Positions 1 through 6,090 of a DNA stretch of 12,484 nt are shown here, piece after piece; the first letter of the stretch is position 1; every line of letters starts with the position of its first letter. The stretch covers positions 1 to 12,484 of the forward strand of contig CAYVFB010000095.1 in assembly GCA_964450305.1 (NCBI GenBank), in the 5' to 3' direction. The position numbers were made by a program, and so were the translations under genes. The notes under the pieces are model-generated. The model had not been told where the DNA came from. It saw only the letters and a program-made list of their open reading frames with translations, and searched no databases. The DNA is from JAAYJG01 sp964450305. GTDB taxonomy: Bacteria > Bacillota > Clostridia > DSM-8532.

Positions 1-2
1 GT

Positions 3-113
3 GTGTTGCGATTGCAAGCAATCGCTTCCGTTGCTATAGAAAACAAGCGGAAAGAGTATATTGTTAAAGGCATCCTTTTTAGGTTCAAGCCTTTAAAACC
101 GGGTACTATATAA
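3..113 (+). CDS. Possible 3' end of an unrecognised upstream gene
   Basis: One forward frame is open from the left edge to a TAA at 111-113, giving 36 residues with a basic, protein-like C-terminus (…FRFKPLKPGTI). It lies on the same strand as the next gene, 64 bases upstream of its start. No family can be named from so short a tail. The opposite strand is also open here, and the frame crosses a perfect inverted repeat at 8-25, so this could equally be non-coding intergenic DNA. Treat it as a weak call. Confidence 0.25.
   Translation: MLRLQAIASVAIENKRKEYIVKGILFRFKPLKPGTI
8..25. repeat. Perfect 8-bp inverted repeat with 2-base centre
   Basis: GCGATTGC at 8-15 is followed by AA and then its exact reverse complement GCAATCGC at 18-25. 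No T-run follows on either strand, so it does not look like a Rho-independent terminator. It may be a protein-binding palindrome, or it may be chance inside the end of an upstream gene. A second, looser inverted repeat (TTAAAGGC 64-71 / GCCTTTAA 89-96, 17-base loop) follows it. Confidence 0.5.
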
Positions 114-177
114 ATAGATGCGCATATAGAGCGGCTTTCCAGCTTGATTACAAAAGAAGATACAGGAGTGTTGCTAA

Positions 178-1629
178 ATGAATTTGTATGTTTTCATATC
201 TATTGCTGTCGTATTGATATCAACAGCCACACTACTTTTTATTTTTCACAAAAATCATATGGTGGATCTGCGTTATCGGATTGGCCTCGTTCTCAGCACG
301 ATATTTGCCTGTACGGGAAGTCTGCTTTTCCCCGGGCTGTTAAACCTTATTTCGGAGAATATGGCTCTTCGTTTCTTTATCGTCTTTTTCCTATCGCTGC
401 TGCTCTATATCGTAGTGCTTTTTGTTATGATGATACTGGTTTTTCAGATTGTACCCATAGAAAAGATGGACGAGCTGGTTCGCAAGCGGGAAGAGAAGAA
501 ACAGAAAAGGAAAGATGCCAGGGAATTAAAACTGAAAGAAAAAGAAGAAAAAGCAGCCATATCCAATATCGCTTTAAACCTCAATCCGGAGCAGAATGCT
601 GATTCTGCTGCTGATGAAGGTTTTGCACCGAATGGTCCGGATATGGTTGGAGCTATTGAAAAAGCGGTTGAAACACTGAATATTAATAATAATCAAGAGC
701 AAGTTGCTGATTCTGCTGTTGATATGATGCTTGTTGATGAAAAATCTACATCGAATGGACCGGATACGGTTGAAATCATTGAAAAAGCCGTTGAGACGCC
801 GAATGCTAATAATAATCAAGAACAAGTTGCTGATTCTGCTGTTGATTTGATACCTGCTGATGAAAAATCTACATCGAATGGACCGGATACGGTTGAAATC
901 ATTGAAAAAGCCGTTGAGATGCCGAGTGCTAATACTAATCAAGAACAAGTTGCTGATTTAACTGCTGATTTGATGCCTGCTGATGAAGAATCTGCATCGA
1001 ATGGACCGGATACGGTTGCAGCCATTGAAAAAGCAGTTGACGCACAGGATATTCATAAAAATCAAGAACAAGTTGCTGATTCTACTGCTGATTTGATGCC
1101 TGCTGATGAAGAATCTGCATCGAATGGACCAGATACGGTTGCAGCCATTGAAAAAGCAGTTGACGCACAGGATATTCATAAAAATCAAGAGCAAGTTGCT
1201 GATTCTACTGCTGATTTGATGCCTGCTGATGAAAAATCTGCATCGAGTGAACCATATATAGTTGAAGCCATTGAAAAAACAGTTGACACACCGGATATTA
1301 TTGATAAAATGGGAATAGACGAATTACCAGACTCAGTTCAACCTGCTCCGGAACAGGAAAATTCCCTCGAAGAGATCATTCATAAAGCTTTTTCATTAAA
1401 GCAGCAGGGGAATGTTATGGAAGCGGCAGCTCTTTATATGGCGGCACTTGACCAAAAACCGGACAATGAAACTGCATTCTGGATCGTTCTGGATATCTGT
1501 GCCATCTACAAGTCTACCGGAAATGCAGACTTGGCCGAAGATATTCTTTTAACCTATATTGATGCGTTTGAGCATCTGATGAGTGAAGAAATTAAGGATC
1601 AGATTCTGCAAAGCCTGTTCGACAGTTAA
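178..1629 (+). CDS. Membrane protein with 41-residue tandem repeats and TPR-like C-terminus
   Basis: I do not recognise this 483-aa protein as a named family. Three hydrophobic segments are visible at about residues 2-24, 34-58 and 64-92, followed by a Lys/Glu-rich, probably coiled-coil stretch (98-128). Residues 136-376 are tandem repeats: one short 36-residue copy and then five copies of exactly 41 residues, each beginning N-Q/P-E-Q and containing a (S/A)NGPD…IEKAV core; they are acidic and probably extended. Residues from about 396 to the end (SLEEIIHKAFSLKQQGN…) form helix pairs resembling TPRs. The expected arrangement is an N-terminal membrane anchor with the repeat stalk and TPR head on one side of the membrane. 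The start is ATG 178, with AGGAG at 164-168 nine bases upstream. A TATATA at 107-112 could be a -10 box but has only a poor -35. A structural or scaffold role is a guess. Confidence 0.8.
   Translation: MNLYVFISIAVVLISTATLLFIFHKNHMVDLRYRIGLVLSTIFACTGSLLFPGLLNLISENMALRFFIVFFLSLLLYIVVLFVMMILVFQIVPIEKMDELVRKREEKKQKRKDARELKLKEKEEKAAISNIALNLNPEQNADSAADEGFAPNGPDMVGAIEKAVETLNINNNQEQVADSAVDMMLVDEKSTSNGPDTVEIIEKAVETPNANNNQEQVADSAVDLIPADEKSTSNGPDTVEIIEKAVEMPSANTNQEQVADLTADLMPADEESASNGPDTVAAIEKAVDAQDIHKNQEQVADSTADLMPADEESASNGPDTVAAIEKAVDAQDIHKNQEQVADSTADLMPADEKSASSEPYIVEAIEKTVDTPDIIDKMGIDELPDSVQPAPEQENSLEEIIHKAFSLKQQGNVMEAAALYMAALDQKPDNETAFWIVLDICAIYKSTGNADLAEDILLTYIDAFEHLMSEEIKDQILQSLFDS
583..1305 (+). 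repeat. Coding tandem repeat, period 123 bp
   Basis: Unit boundaries, taken at the codons for N-(Q/P)-E-Q, fall at 583, 691, 814, 937, 1060 and 1183, ending at 1305. The first unit is 108 bp and the next five are exactly 123 bp (41 codons), so every copy-number change keeps the reading frame. Units at 937 and 1060 differ at only three positions by my reading; units at 691 and 814 form a second similar pair (shared EKSTSNGPDTVEIIEKAVE). The last unit is the most diverged. The pattern suggests recent duplication in the middle of the array. Confidence 0.95.
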
Positions 1630-1700
1630 TTGAAAGGCTGGTGTTTTGCTTCATTTCATATCAGGGGAAGTCTGTGTATGTATTAGCTATTGGAACTGTA

Positions 1701-1725
1701 TTTTTCATTGGCTTTCAATGAAAAA
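1701..1725. repeat. AT-rich hairpin in the leader of the PRC-barrel gene
   Basis: TTTTTCATTG (1701-1710) and CAATGAAAAA (1716-1725) are exact reverse complements around a 5-base loop. The structure sits 6 bases before the AAGGGGG ribosome binding site of the next gene. On the - strand the same hairpin is followed by a run of Ts, but no - strand gene lies here. On the + strand it has no T-run, so it is more likely a leader stem or a weak terminator for the repeat-protein gene. Confidence 0.45.
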
Positions 1726-1748
1726 AAGGTTAAGGGGGTAAACCGGGA

Positions 1749-2636
1749 ATGAAAAAATCGCAGCAAATCATTGGGTTGCCTATCATCAGCATTGCGGAAG
1801 GCAATGAAGTGGGTAAAGTAAAAAATATTGTGATTAACGCTGACAAGGGTACAATCGATTATTTTGTCGTAGACAGTGGTGTTCAGGTACTTAACACCAG
1901 GGTCATTCCGACAGGCAGTGTTTTGGGTGTTGGTGAATATGCCATGACCATTCTGAACCCCGAAGCCATCAGCGATATCAGCAAGCTTCCCGCCGCAATT
2001 GAACTGCTGCAGAAAAACATTACAGTAAAGGGTACCAGAGTCTTAACAAAAAAAGGCAGCCTTATCGGAGAAACCGGCGATATTTATGTGGATGTAAATA
2101 AGGATTGCAACATTGTAGGCATAGAATTCATTGCCGATATTACACAGAAGAAAGTCACCATGATTCCCCGTTCCAGTGTGATCACCTTCGGGAAAACACT
2201 TCTGGTGGTTGAAGATGATGTTGAAGAAAAGCTTCTGGATGATCCCTCCGGTTTGTCAGAGATTGCTATCGCGGATGAGAAAAAGAAGGTTGACGAACCG
2301 GTTGTCGAAGCTGCATTAGGCATTGTGACCGATGAAGAGATTGAACGAGCTTTGGGTCAGGAACAACCTGCGGCAGCTAAACCCTCCGAGCCCGAAGCTG
2401 TGCAGCCGGAACAGAAAAAATCCGAAGCTGTGCCGCCGGAACAGAAAAACACCGCTGCCGGGTTGTTTGAAGAACGCCAAAGGAATTACCTCAGAGGGCG
2501 TAAGGCCACAAAGAACATTACCGACCATCAGGGAATGTTTATTATTCGAGCCGGCGAGGTTATTACCGATCAAACCATGGACAGGGCAAAGGATTGCGGA
2601 AAGCTGATAGAACTGGTGATGAACAACGAAGCGTAA
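1749..2636 (+). CDS. PRC-barrel domain protein
   Basis: This 295-aa soluble protein carries two consecutive PRC-barrel-like units, at about residues 3-80 (QIIGLPIISIAEGNEVGKVK…, followed by a DYFVVDSG strand) and 88-165 (VKGTRVLTKKGSLIGETGDI…). A Pro/Glu/Lys-rich linker (about 195-240) follows, and then a C-terminal module (about 245-295) with an ITD.QG…AGEVIT pattern that looks like another small barrel. PRC barrels occur in RimM, in photosynthetic reaction-centre H subunits and in many uncharacterised bacterial proteins, where they mediate protein or RNA contacts; no precise role is known for this type. The start is ATG 1749 with AAGGGGG at 1732-1738. It is 119 bases after the repeat-protein gene and ends in a strong terminator at 2699, so it is the last gene of its transcript. 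Confidence 0.85.
   Translation: MKKSQQIIGLPIISIAEGNEVGKVKNIVINADKGTIDYFVVDSGVQVLNTRVIPTGSVLGVGEYAMTILNPEAISDISKLPAAIELLQKNITVKGTRVLTKKGSLIGETGDIYVDVNKDCNIVGIEFIADITQKKVTMIPRSSVITFGKTLLVVEDDVEEKLLDDPSGLSEIAIADEKKKVDEPVVEAALGIVTDEEIERALGQEQPAAAKPSEPEAVQPEQKKSEAVPPEQKNTAAGLFEERQRNYLRGRKATKNITDHQGMFIIRAGEVITDQTMDRAKDCGKLIELVMNNEA
2391..2450 (+). repeat. Two-copy 30-bp direct repeat in the PRC-protein linker
   Basis: Units start at 2391 and 2421 and differ at a few positions. They encode PEAVQPEQKK followed by SEAVPPEQKN in the linker before the C-terminal module. It is an in-frame linker duplication of a sort common in flexible Pro/Glu-rich hinges. Confidence 0.85.
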
Positions 2637-2698
2637 ATGAGCTTCTGCCATGCTCTGTCTTAAACAATCAATGGTTTATTCATGTTTAAACATAAACC

Positions 2699-2729
2699 GG
2701 GCCGGGAGTTTTCCTGGCCCTGTTTTTTT
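2699..2729 (+). terminator. Rho-independent terminator after the PRC-barrel gene
   Basis: A 9-bp GC-rich stem (2699-2707 with 2712-2720, one G·T pair) closes a 4-base loop GTTT and is followed by TG and seven Ts (2723-2729). It lies 62 bases after the PRC gene stop. It also lies inside the longest open frame of the next gene, which argues that the next gene starts downstream of it. Confidence 0.88.
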
Positions 2730-2753
2730 CAGAATGCTGTGGAGTTGATGAAA

Positions 2754-4052
2754 ATGACCGGTATGAAGCGCTTCCGATTTTGGTTCCTGATTTTTTCCGT
2801 ACAGCTAATACTGGCTGTTGTTGTACCAACTGCGGTATTATTTTCACTTCCTGCGCAAGAAACATCATCCGCTTTGGAAATTCCCGGCCTGATACTTGAG
2901 GATCTGCCGTTGCAGGATGCCATGAAACAGGCAGAAGGTTTCTATCAGACGATTGTTTCACAAGGGACAATCGTTTTTGAAGGGCAGGACAGGCAGGTTC
3001 AAATCCCATACAGTTCCATTGGCCTTGCGTTTGATACTGCTGAGGTTTTGCAGGAACTCGGAAAGGGACGTTACCAAAACCGCTTGTTTGAATTGATCGG
3101 GAAAGCTGACCCCATCCGTAAACAAGTTGGGGCAGCCCCATATATGAACGAAGCGCTTTTTAGGGAAGAGTTCTCTGTCATACAGGAGTTATGCTATTTA
3201 GAACCACAGAATGCCCGTCTGGTTTTGCAGCAGAAGGCTGTTTCAGTTACACCTTCAGTTATTGGTCGGGTATTTGATGTAGATAAGGCAAAGGAATACG
3301 TTACAGAGCAACTGCGAACCAACCCGACAGATCAGATAATCCTGTCGGAAAGCAAGACCCCCTGGCTTTTTACAGCCACAGAACCAGAAATTACAACACA
3401 AAAGCTTCAGGGCTATACACAGGTATACAGCTTTATACAGGGAACTATTCCCGATGAAAAAACGCAAGCTTTTTATAGCCTTCTCCAGCCTTTGGATAAT
3501 TTAATGATTCAAGAGGGAGACTCATTCTCTTTTCGGGACAGCATCCCACTTTTCAAGGGAACCGATCCCCTGCAGCAGCTTCTCGCATCCAGTATTTATC
3601 AGGCCATTCTGCCTGTGGCGGAGCTGCGCGTACTCAACAGAAAGGCTGCGGATCAACCTGTTCCGGGCATAGAACCAGGGTTTGAAGTCAGCTTTGAAGA
3701 TGACGCAGATCTGGAGTTTAAAAATACAGCAAACATTCCGTTGATGCTTGTATTTCAGCTCGAGCACGATGGCAGCTGGAGCACCGCCCTTGTGGGTCAG
3801 CCTGGGCTGAGCAGTGGTGTTGTGCGGGCTGAATATACGAAAATCCAGCCCTCGGTTATCTATTCGCAACAAAATGACCTGCCCAGGGATGCGAAAGAAG
3901 TATTGGAACCGGGGAAGGACGGCCTAACGGCTAAAGTTTACCGGATGACAGGGGATGAATCGGAGAAACTGTATGAGGATGTCTATCAGCCTGTTCACAA
4001 AATCATTGGTGTTGGAACAGGCATTAAGAAGAAAGACATCATTTTTAAATAG
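2754..4052 (+). CDS. Membrane-anchored PG_binding_4 / VanW-like protein
   Basis: A probable cell-envelope protein of 432 aa. A basic N-terminus (MTGMKRFRFW) and one hydrophobic segment (about residues 9-33) form a signal anchor. Residues of about 45-215 resemble the PG_binding_4 domain found before VanW modules in Gram-positive bacteria (YSSIGLAFDTAEVLQELG…, then RVFDVDKAKE). Residues 255 to about 350 align by pattern with VanW (GDSFSF…, SSIYQAILP…ELRVLNRK, then LEFKNTANIPLML), but the Gly-rich, Cys-containing GGGVCQ signature normally before that helix is replaced by TDPLQQ. The exact function of VanW is unknown. The open frame extends up to ATG 2682, but that start lies before the terminator at 2699-2729; ATG 2754 has GGAG at 2741-2744, nine bases upstream, so I use it. 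ATG 2748 is an alternative. It converges on sleB, with 5 bases between the two stop codons. Confidence 0.8.
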   Translation: MTGMKRFRFWFLIFSVQLILAVVVPTAVLFSLPAQETSSALEIPGLILEDLPLQDAMKQAEGFYQTIVSQGTIVFEGQDRQVQIPYSSIGLAFDTAEVLQELGKGRYQNRLFELIGKADPIRKQVGAAPYMNEALFREEFSVIQELCYLEPQNARLVLQQKAVSVTPSVIGRVFDVDKAKEYVTEQLRTNPTDQIILSESKTPWLFTATEPEITTQKLQGYTQVYSFIQGTIPDEKTQAFYSLLQPLDNLMIQEGDSFSFRDSIPLFKGTDPLQQLLASSIYQAILPVAELRVLNRKAADQPVPGIEPGFEVSFEDDADLEFKNTANIPLMLVFQLEHDGSWSTALVGQPGLSSGVVRAEYTKIQPSVIYSQQNDLPRDAKEVLEPGKDGLTAKVYRMTGDESEKLYEDVYQPVHKIIGVGTGIKKKDIIFK

Positions 4053-4057
4053 CCCCG

Positions 4058-4747
4058 TCATCTTGCAAAGTTGTGTTTTCCAATCTTCAATACGATTGGC
4101 CGGGACCATATCCATTTACTGGTTGCTGTATGCGGATTGTAGTAATAAATGCAGCCATAGGTGGGATCCCATCCGTTCAGTGCGTCCCTTGCAGCCTTAA
4201 TCGACTGGGAGGTGGGCTCCAGATTAATTTGGCCGTCACTGACGGCATCAAATGCACCGGGTTGGTAAATAACACCGGCAATCGTGCTGGGGAACCGGCT
4301 GTCCCTGATTCTGTTCAGGATTACCGCAGCTACTGCCACCTGACCGATATAGGGCTCGCCGCGGGCTTCTCCATGGATGATATGTGCCAGCAAATTCATA
4401 TCCTGATCGTTACCCGCAGGGGGGTTCACTCCGGTTGGAAGCCCCAGTGCCGAAAGCGTCTCCGCACCCACCACACCATCCACCTTCAAGCCGTTTTTAT
4501 ATTGAAAGTATCTTACGGCTTTATAGGTTCGATAGCCGAAGATGCCATCCACCTTTCCATCATAGTAACCCCATTGCTTCAGCTTTTTCTGAATATTGGC
4601 GACCTCATCGCCCCTTGAACCATAATAGGACAAAACGGCACTGCTGTACCCATAAAAGTCACGAGCCCCATCCGTTAGTACAGGATAAACAAGGCATATG
4701 GCCAGTAACGCGGCGATGATGATGCGTACCCATTTTCTCGTTTGCAT
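4058..4747 (-). CDS. sleB: Spore cortex-lytic enzyme, SleB type
   Basis: SleB is a lytic transglycosylase that cleaves muramic-δ-lactam-containing cortex peptidoglycan during germination. This 229-aa protein has the family layout: an N-terminal membrane/signal segment (about 6-24), a PG_binding_1 domain (about 44-101, …GDEVANIQKKLKQWGYYDGKVDGIFG…) and the catalytic Hydrolase_2 domain (about 118-229). That domain has HGEARGEPYIGQ with the expected catalytic Glu127, AAVILNR, and the typical C-terminal YYNP.TATSKWI.SRP. An upstream ATG at 4759 lacks a ribosome binding site, whereas ATG 4747 has GAGGG five bases upstream, so I prefer 4747. In Bacillus sleB is followed by ypeB; no ypeB is seen here. 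A cassette of three small genes lies upstream on the same strand, ending 122 bases before it. Confidence 0.92.
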   Translation of the reverse strand: MQTRKWVRIIIAALLAICLVYPVLTDGARDFYGYSSAVLSYYGSRGDEVANIQKKLKQWGYYDGKVDGIFGYRTYKAVRYFQYKNGLKVDGVVGAETLSALGLPTGVNPPAGNDQDMNLLAHIIHGEARGEPYIGQVAVAAVILNRIRDSRFPSTIAGVIYQPGAFDAVSDGQINLEPTSQSIKAARDALNGWDPTYGCIYYYNPHTATSKWIWSRPIVLKIGKHNFAR

Positions 4748-4827
4748 ATTTTCCCTCATTTCATGGTATTGCGCTCAGGTTTCGTCATAGAAATTTTGTG
4801 CAGAATAAATAAAAGTATTCGAAACCT

Positions 4828-4855
4828 TATCATGTAATGAATGGAAAATACATGA
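4828..4855 (-). promoter_or_regulatory. Candidate forespore (sigma-G-like) promoter for sleB
   Basis: Read on the - strand, TCATG (4855-4851) lies 16 bases before CATGATA (4834-4828). The -10 fits the sigma-G pattern CATNMTA; the -35 is one base off GMATR and the spacer is slightly short. The call leans on the known forespore expression of sleB in Bacillus. Alternatively, sleB may be read through from the small-gene cassette. Confidence 0.25.
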
Positions 4856-4869
4856 CGCAACTACTCCTG

Positions 4870-5136
4870 CTACAATAAAAACGGGAAAAGAGTTTTGTCA
4901 AACCCGGCAATGAAGATAAAAATCAACAGCACCAGCAGAAAATTGTCACAATCATCATCTGTCGCAATCAAAATGATCAGACCAAACAAAAGGATGTCAT
5001 CCAATTGTATGCTATGAAGCAGTTTTCTAATATCGGGCAAGCCGCCCGAAAAGGGAGATAAACCAGAATGCCTGCTGTATTCCCTCTCAGTGGGCAATGG
5101 AATGTTTGAGAGCGCATGATCAACTTTCTCAGCCAT
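4870..5136 (-). CDS. Small hydrophobic protein, unrecognised
   Basis: This 88-aa protein is not one I can name. The N-terminal half is polar with Pro/Ser/Gly; the C-terminal half has two hydrophobic runs (about 47-58, DDILLFGLIILIA, and 66-79, FLLVLLIFIFIAGF) separated by an acidic turn with one Cys (TDDDCDN). This looks like a short membrane hairpin. Its ATG overlaps the stop of the preceding gene by one base (TGATG at 5138-5134), and its ribosome binding site GGGAGG lies inside that gene, so translation is coupled. It is the third gene of a three-gene cassette on the - strand, upstream of sleB. Short proteins with a hydrophobic acidic-turn tail occur in other Clostridia as far as I recall, but no function is known to me. 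Confidence 0.7.
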   Translation of the reverse strand: MAEKVDHALSNIPLPTEREYSRHSGLSPFSGGLPDIRKLLHSIQLDDILLFGLIILIATDDDCDNFLLVLLIFIFIAGFDKTLFPFLL

Positions 5137-5531
5137 CAGAACAACCTCCCATTACTGTTTGTCATTGCTTTTAAGATCCCTGCAATCTTCAGAATATTCA
5201 TACAGGTCGAGCACCGCTCACGCCTTGTTGGGTTCAGGAAGGGGTGAACCGAGTGCAGAAGGTTTACTCTTGAGTCCTGTATGCTATTGACCTGGCTGAG
5301 CATGTTCTGTATGTTGTGAATCCAGTCCGAATCCACTGACCCTTGCGGTAAACTGCTAAAGTCAGGTGCTGTGGTCTGCGCGTCACCCAATTCCTGCAAA
5401 TCTGTTTCAGCGGGGGCAGATCCTCTTTGTGTGCCTAAAGAATCGAACAGGTTCCGAATACCATCCTGCGCTTCCGGACTGTTCAGCATCTGGGCTATCT
5501 GCCGGATTTTGTCATCCATACCCTGGCCCAT
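5136..5531 (-). CDS. Small helical protein with CxxC, unrecognised
   Basis: This 131-aa protein is not in a family I can name. The N-terminal helix (MDDKIRQIAQMLNSPEAQDG…) is followed by a low-complexity middle (about 35-66, Ala/Thr/Pro/Ser-rich) and a C-terminal helical module (about 68-124, DSRVNLLHSVHPFLNPTRRERC…). That module contains a CSTC motif at 107-110, which could bind metal or be redox active. No membrane segment or signal is visible. The start is ATG 5531 with AAAGGGAGG at 5550-5542, ten bases upstream. It is the middle gene of the cassette, 47 bases after the first gene, and overlaps the third by one base. Confidence 0.72.
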   Translation of the reverse strand: MGQGMDDKIRQIAQMLNSPEAQDGIRNLFDSLGTQRGSAPAETDLQELGDAQTTAPDFSSLPQGSVDSDWIHNIQNMLSQVNSIQDSRVNLLHSVHPFLNPTRRERCSTCMNILKIAGILKAMTNSNGRLF

Positions 5532-5578
5532 GGATGTTCAACCTCCCTTTATTTTTTTTATTTCAATTAATGCTTTGC

Positions 5579-5875
5579 TTACCGAAGCATGTTTCGAAGC
5601 TTACGGATCACTTTTTCCCCGTCTCTTCCGAGTACCTGCTGTACTTTCTGAATATCTGCTTCCGAAACACGGCCCCTCAGCTCATTGACGCTGATCCCCA
5701 GGTCTTGCAGGCGGCCTTTGTCATATTCGTCCATCTTCTGCAGAATTTCGTTCATATCCACACTTTGAAGCTTTTTTTTCAGATCCGCCGGGCTTTCGTT
5801 GTGCAGTATCTCCAGGCCTTTTTCAATTTTTTTTCTTGTGATTTGTCCCTGTATAAAGTTGGAAATGTCACTCAT
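5579..5875 (-). CDS. Small charged helical protein, unrecognised
   Basis: This 98-aa, almost entirely helical, highly charged protein has no signal or membrane segment (SPADLKKKLQSVDMNEILQKMDEYD… then SEADIQKVQQVLGRDGEKVIRKL…). Two halves, roughly 28-60 and 62-95, each have a polar capping start followed by an amphipathic helix and may be related to each other. The start is ATG 5875 with AGAGG seven bases upstream. It is the first gene of a - strand cassette and probably carries the cassette's promoter in the 5908-5937 region. I cannot assign a function. The position beside sleB hints at, but does not prove, a sporulation link. Confidence 0.7.
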   Translation of the reverse strand: MSDISNFIQGQITRKKIEKGLEILHNESPADLKKKLQSVDMNEILQKMDEYDKGRLQDLGISVNELRGRVSEADIQKVQQVLGRDGEKVIRKLRNMLR

Positions 5876-5907
5876 GCAATCACCTCTGTCAAATGTTACA
5901 GTCTCAG

Positions 5908-5937
5908 TTTATGCCGGGGGACTTGTTCTCGTGACAA
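5908..5937 (-). promoter_or_regulatory. Candidate promoter for the three-gene - strand cassette
   Basis: On the - strand TTGTCA (5937-5932, five of six consensus bases) precedes CATAAA (5913-5908, four of six) by 18 bases. CATAAACT also resembles a sigma-E -10 (CATACAnT), but no matching -35 is found at the right distance, so a vegetative reading is slightly better. It overlaps the candidate divergent promoter for the reductase gene. Confidence 0.35.
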
Positions 5938-5951
5938 CAATTCTGTAAAAT
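5923..5951 (+). promoter_or_regulatory. Candidate promoter for the reductase gene
   Basis: TTGTTC (5923-5928), a 17-base spacer and TAAAAT (5946-5951) fit a vegetative promoter with a good -10 and a weak -35. This would give a leader of about 130 bases, containing a small hairpin GTGGG-CATAT-CCCAC. No other gene lies between 5876 and 6090. Confidence 0.35.
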
Positions 5952-6090
5952 ACAAGAGAGTACCTTATTCGTAAGGCTCCTAATCGGTTGTGGGCATATC
6001 CCACCTTAGACTGATGAATATGAGTGTGTGCTTGTTGGCCCCAGGCCTTTCACCCAAGCGCACATGGAGTTTGGAAAGGTTGAAGTGCTT

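Noticed and set aside
574..1194. Two - strand open frames over the repeat region
   Set aside because: They are mirror images of the 123-bp coding repeat, rich in Arg/Cys/Ile/Phe, and have no ribosome binding site. The forward frame has a clear membrane-repeat-TPR layout.
583..1305. CRISPR array
   Set aside because: The repeats are 123 bp, directly adjacent with no spacers, and fully coding in one frame.
4073..4719. + strand open frames over sleB
   Set aside because: They are antisense shadows of the SleB coding region; no domain or ribosome binding site supports them.
6028..6090. GTG start for the reductase at 6028
   Set aside because: There is no ribosome binding site before it and the added 21 residues do not fit the N-terminus of the family, which begins directly at the FAD-binding strand.
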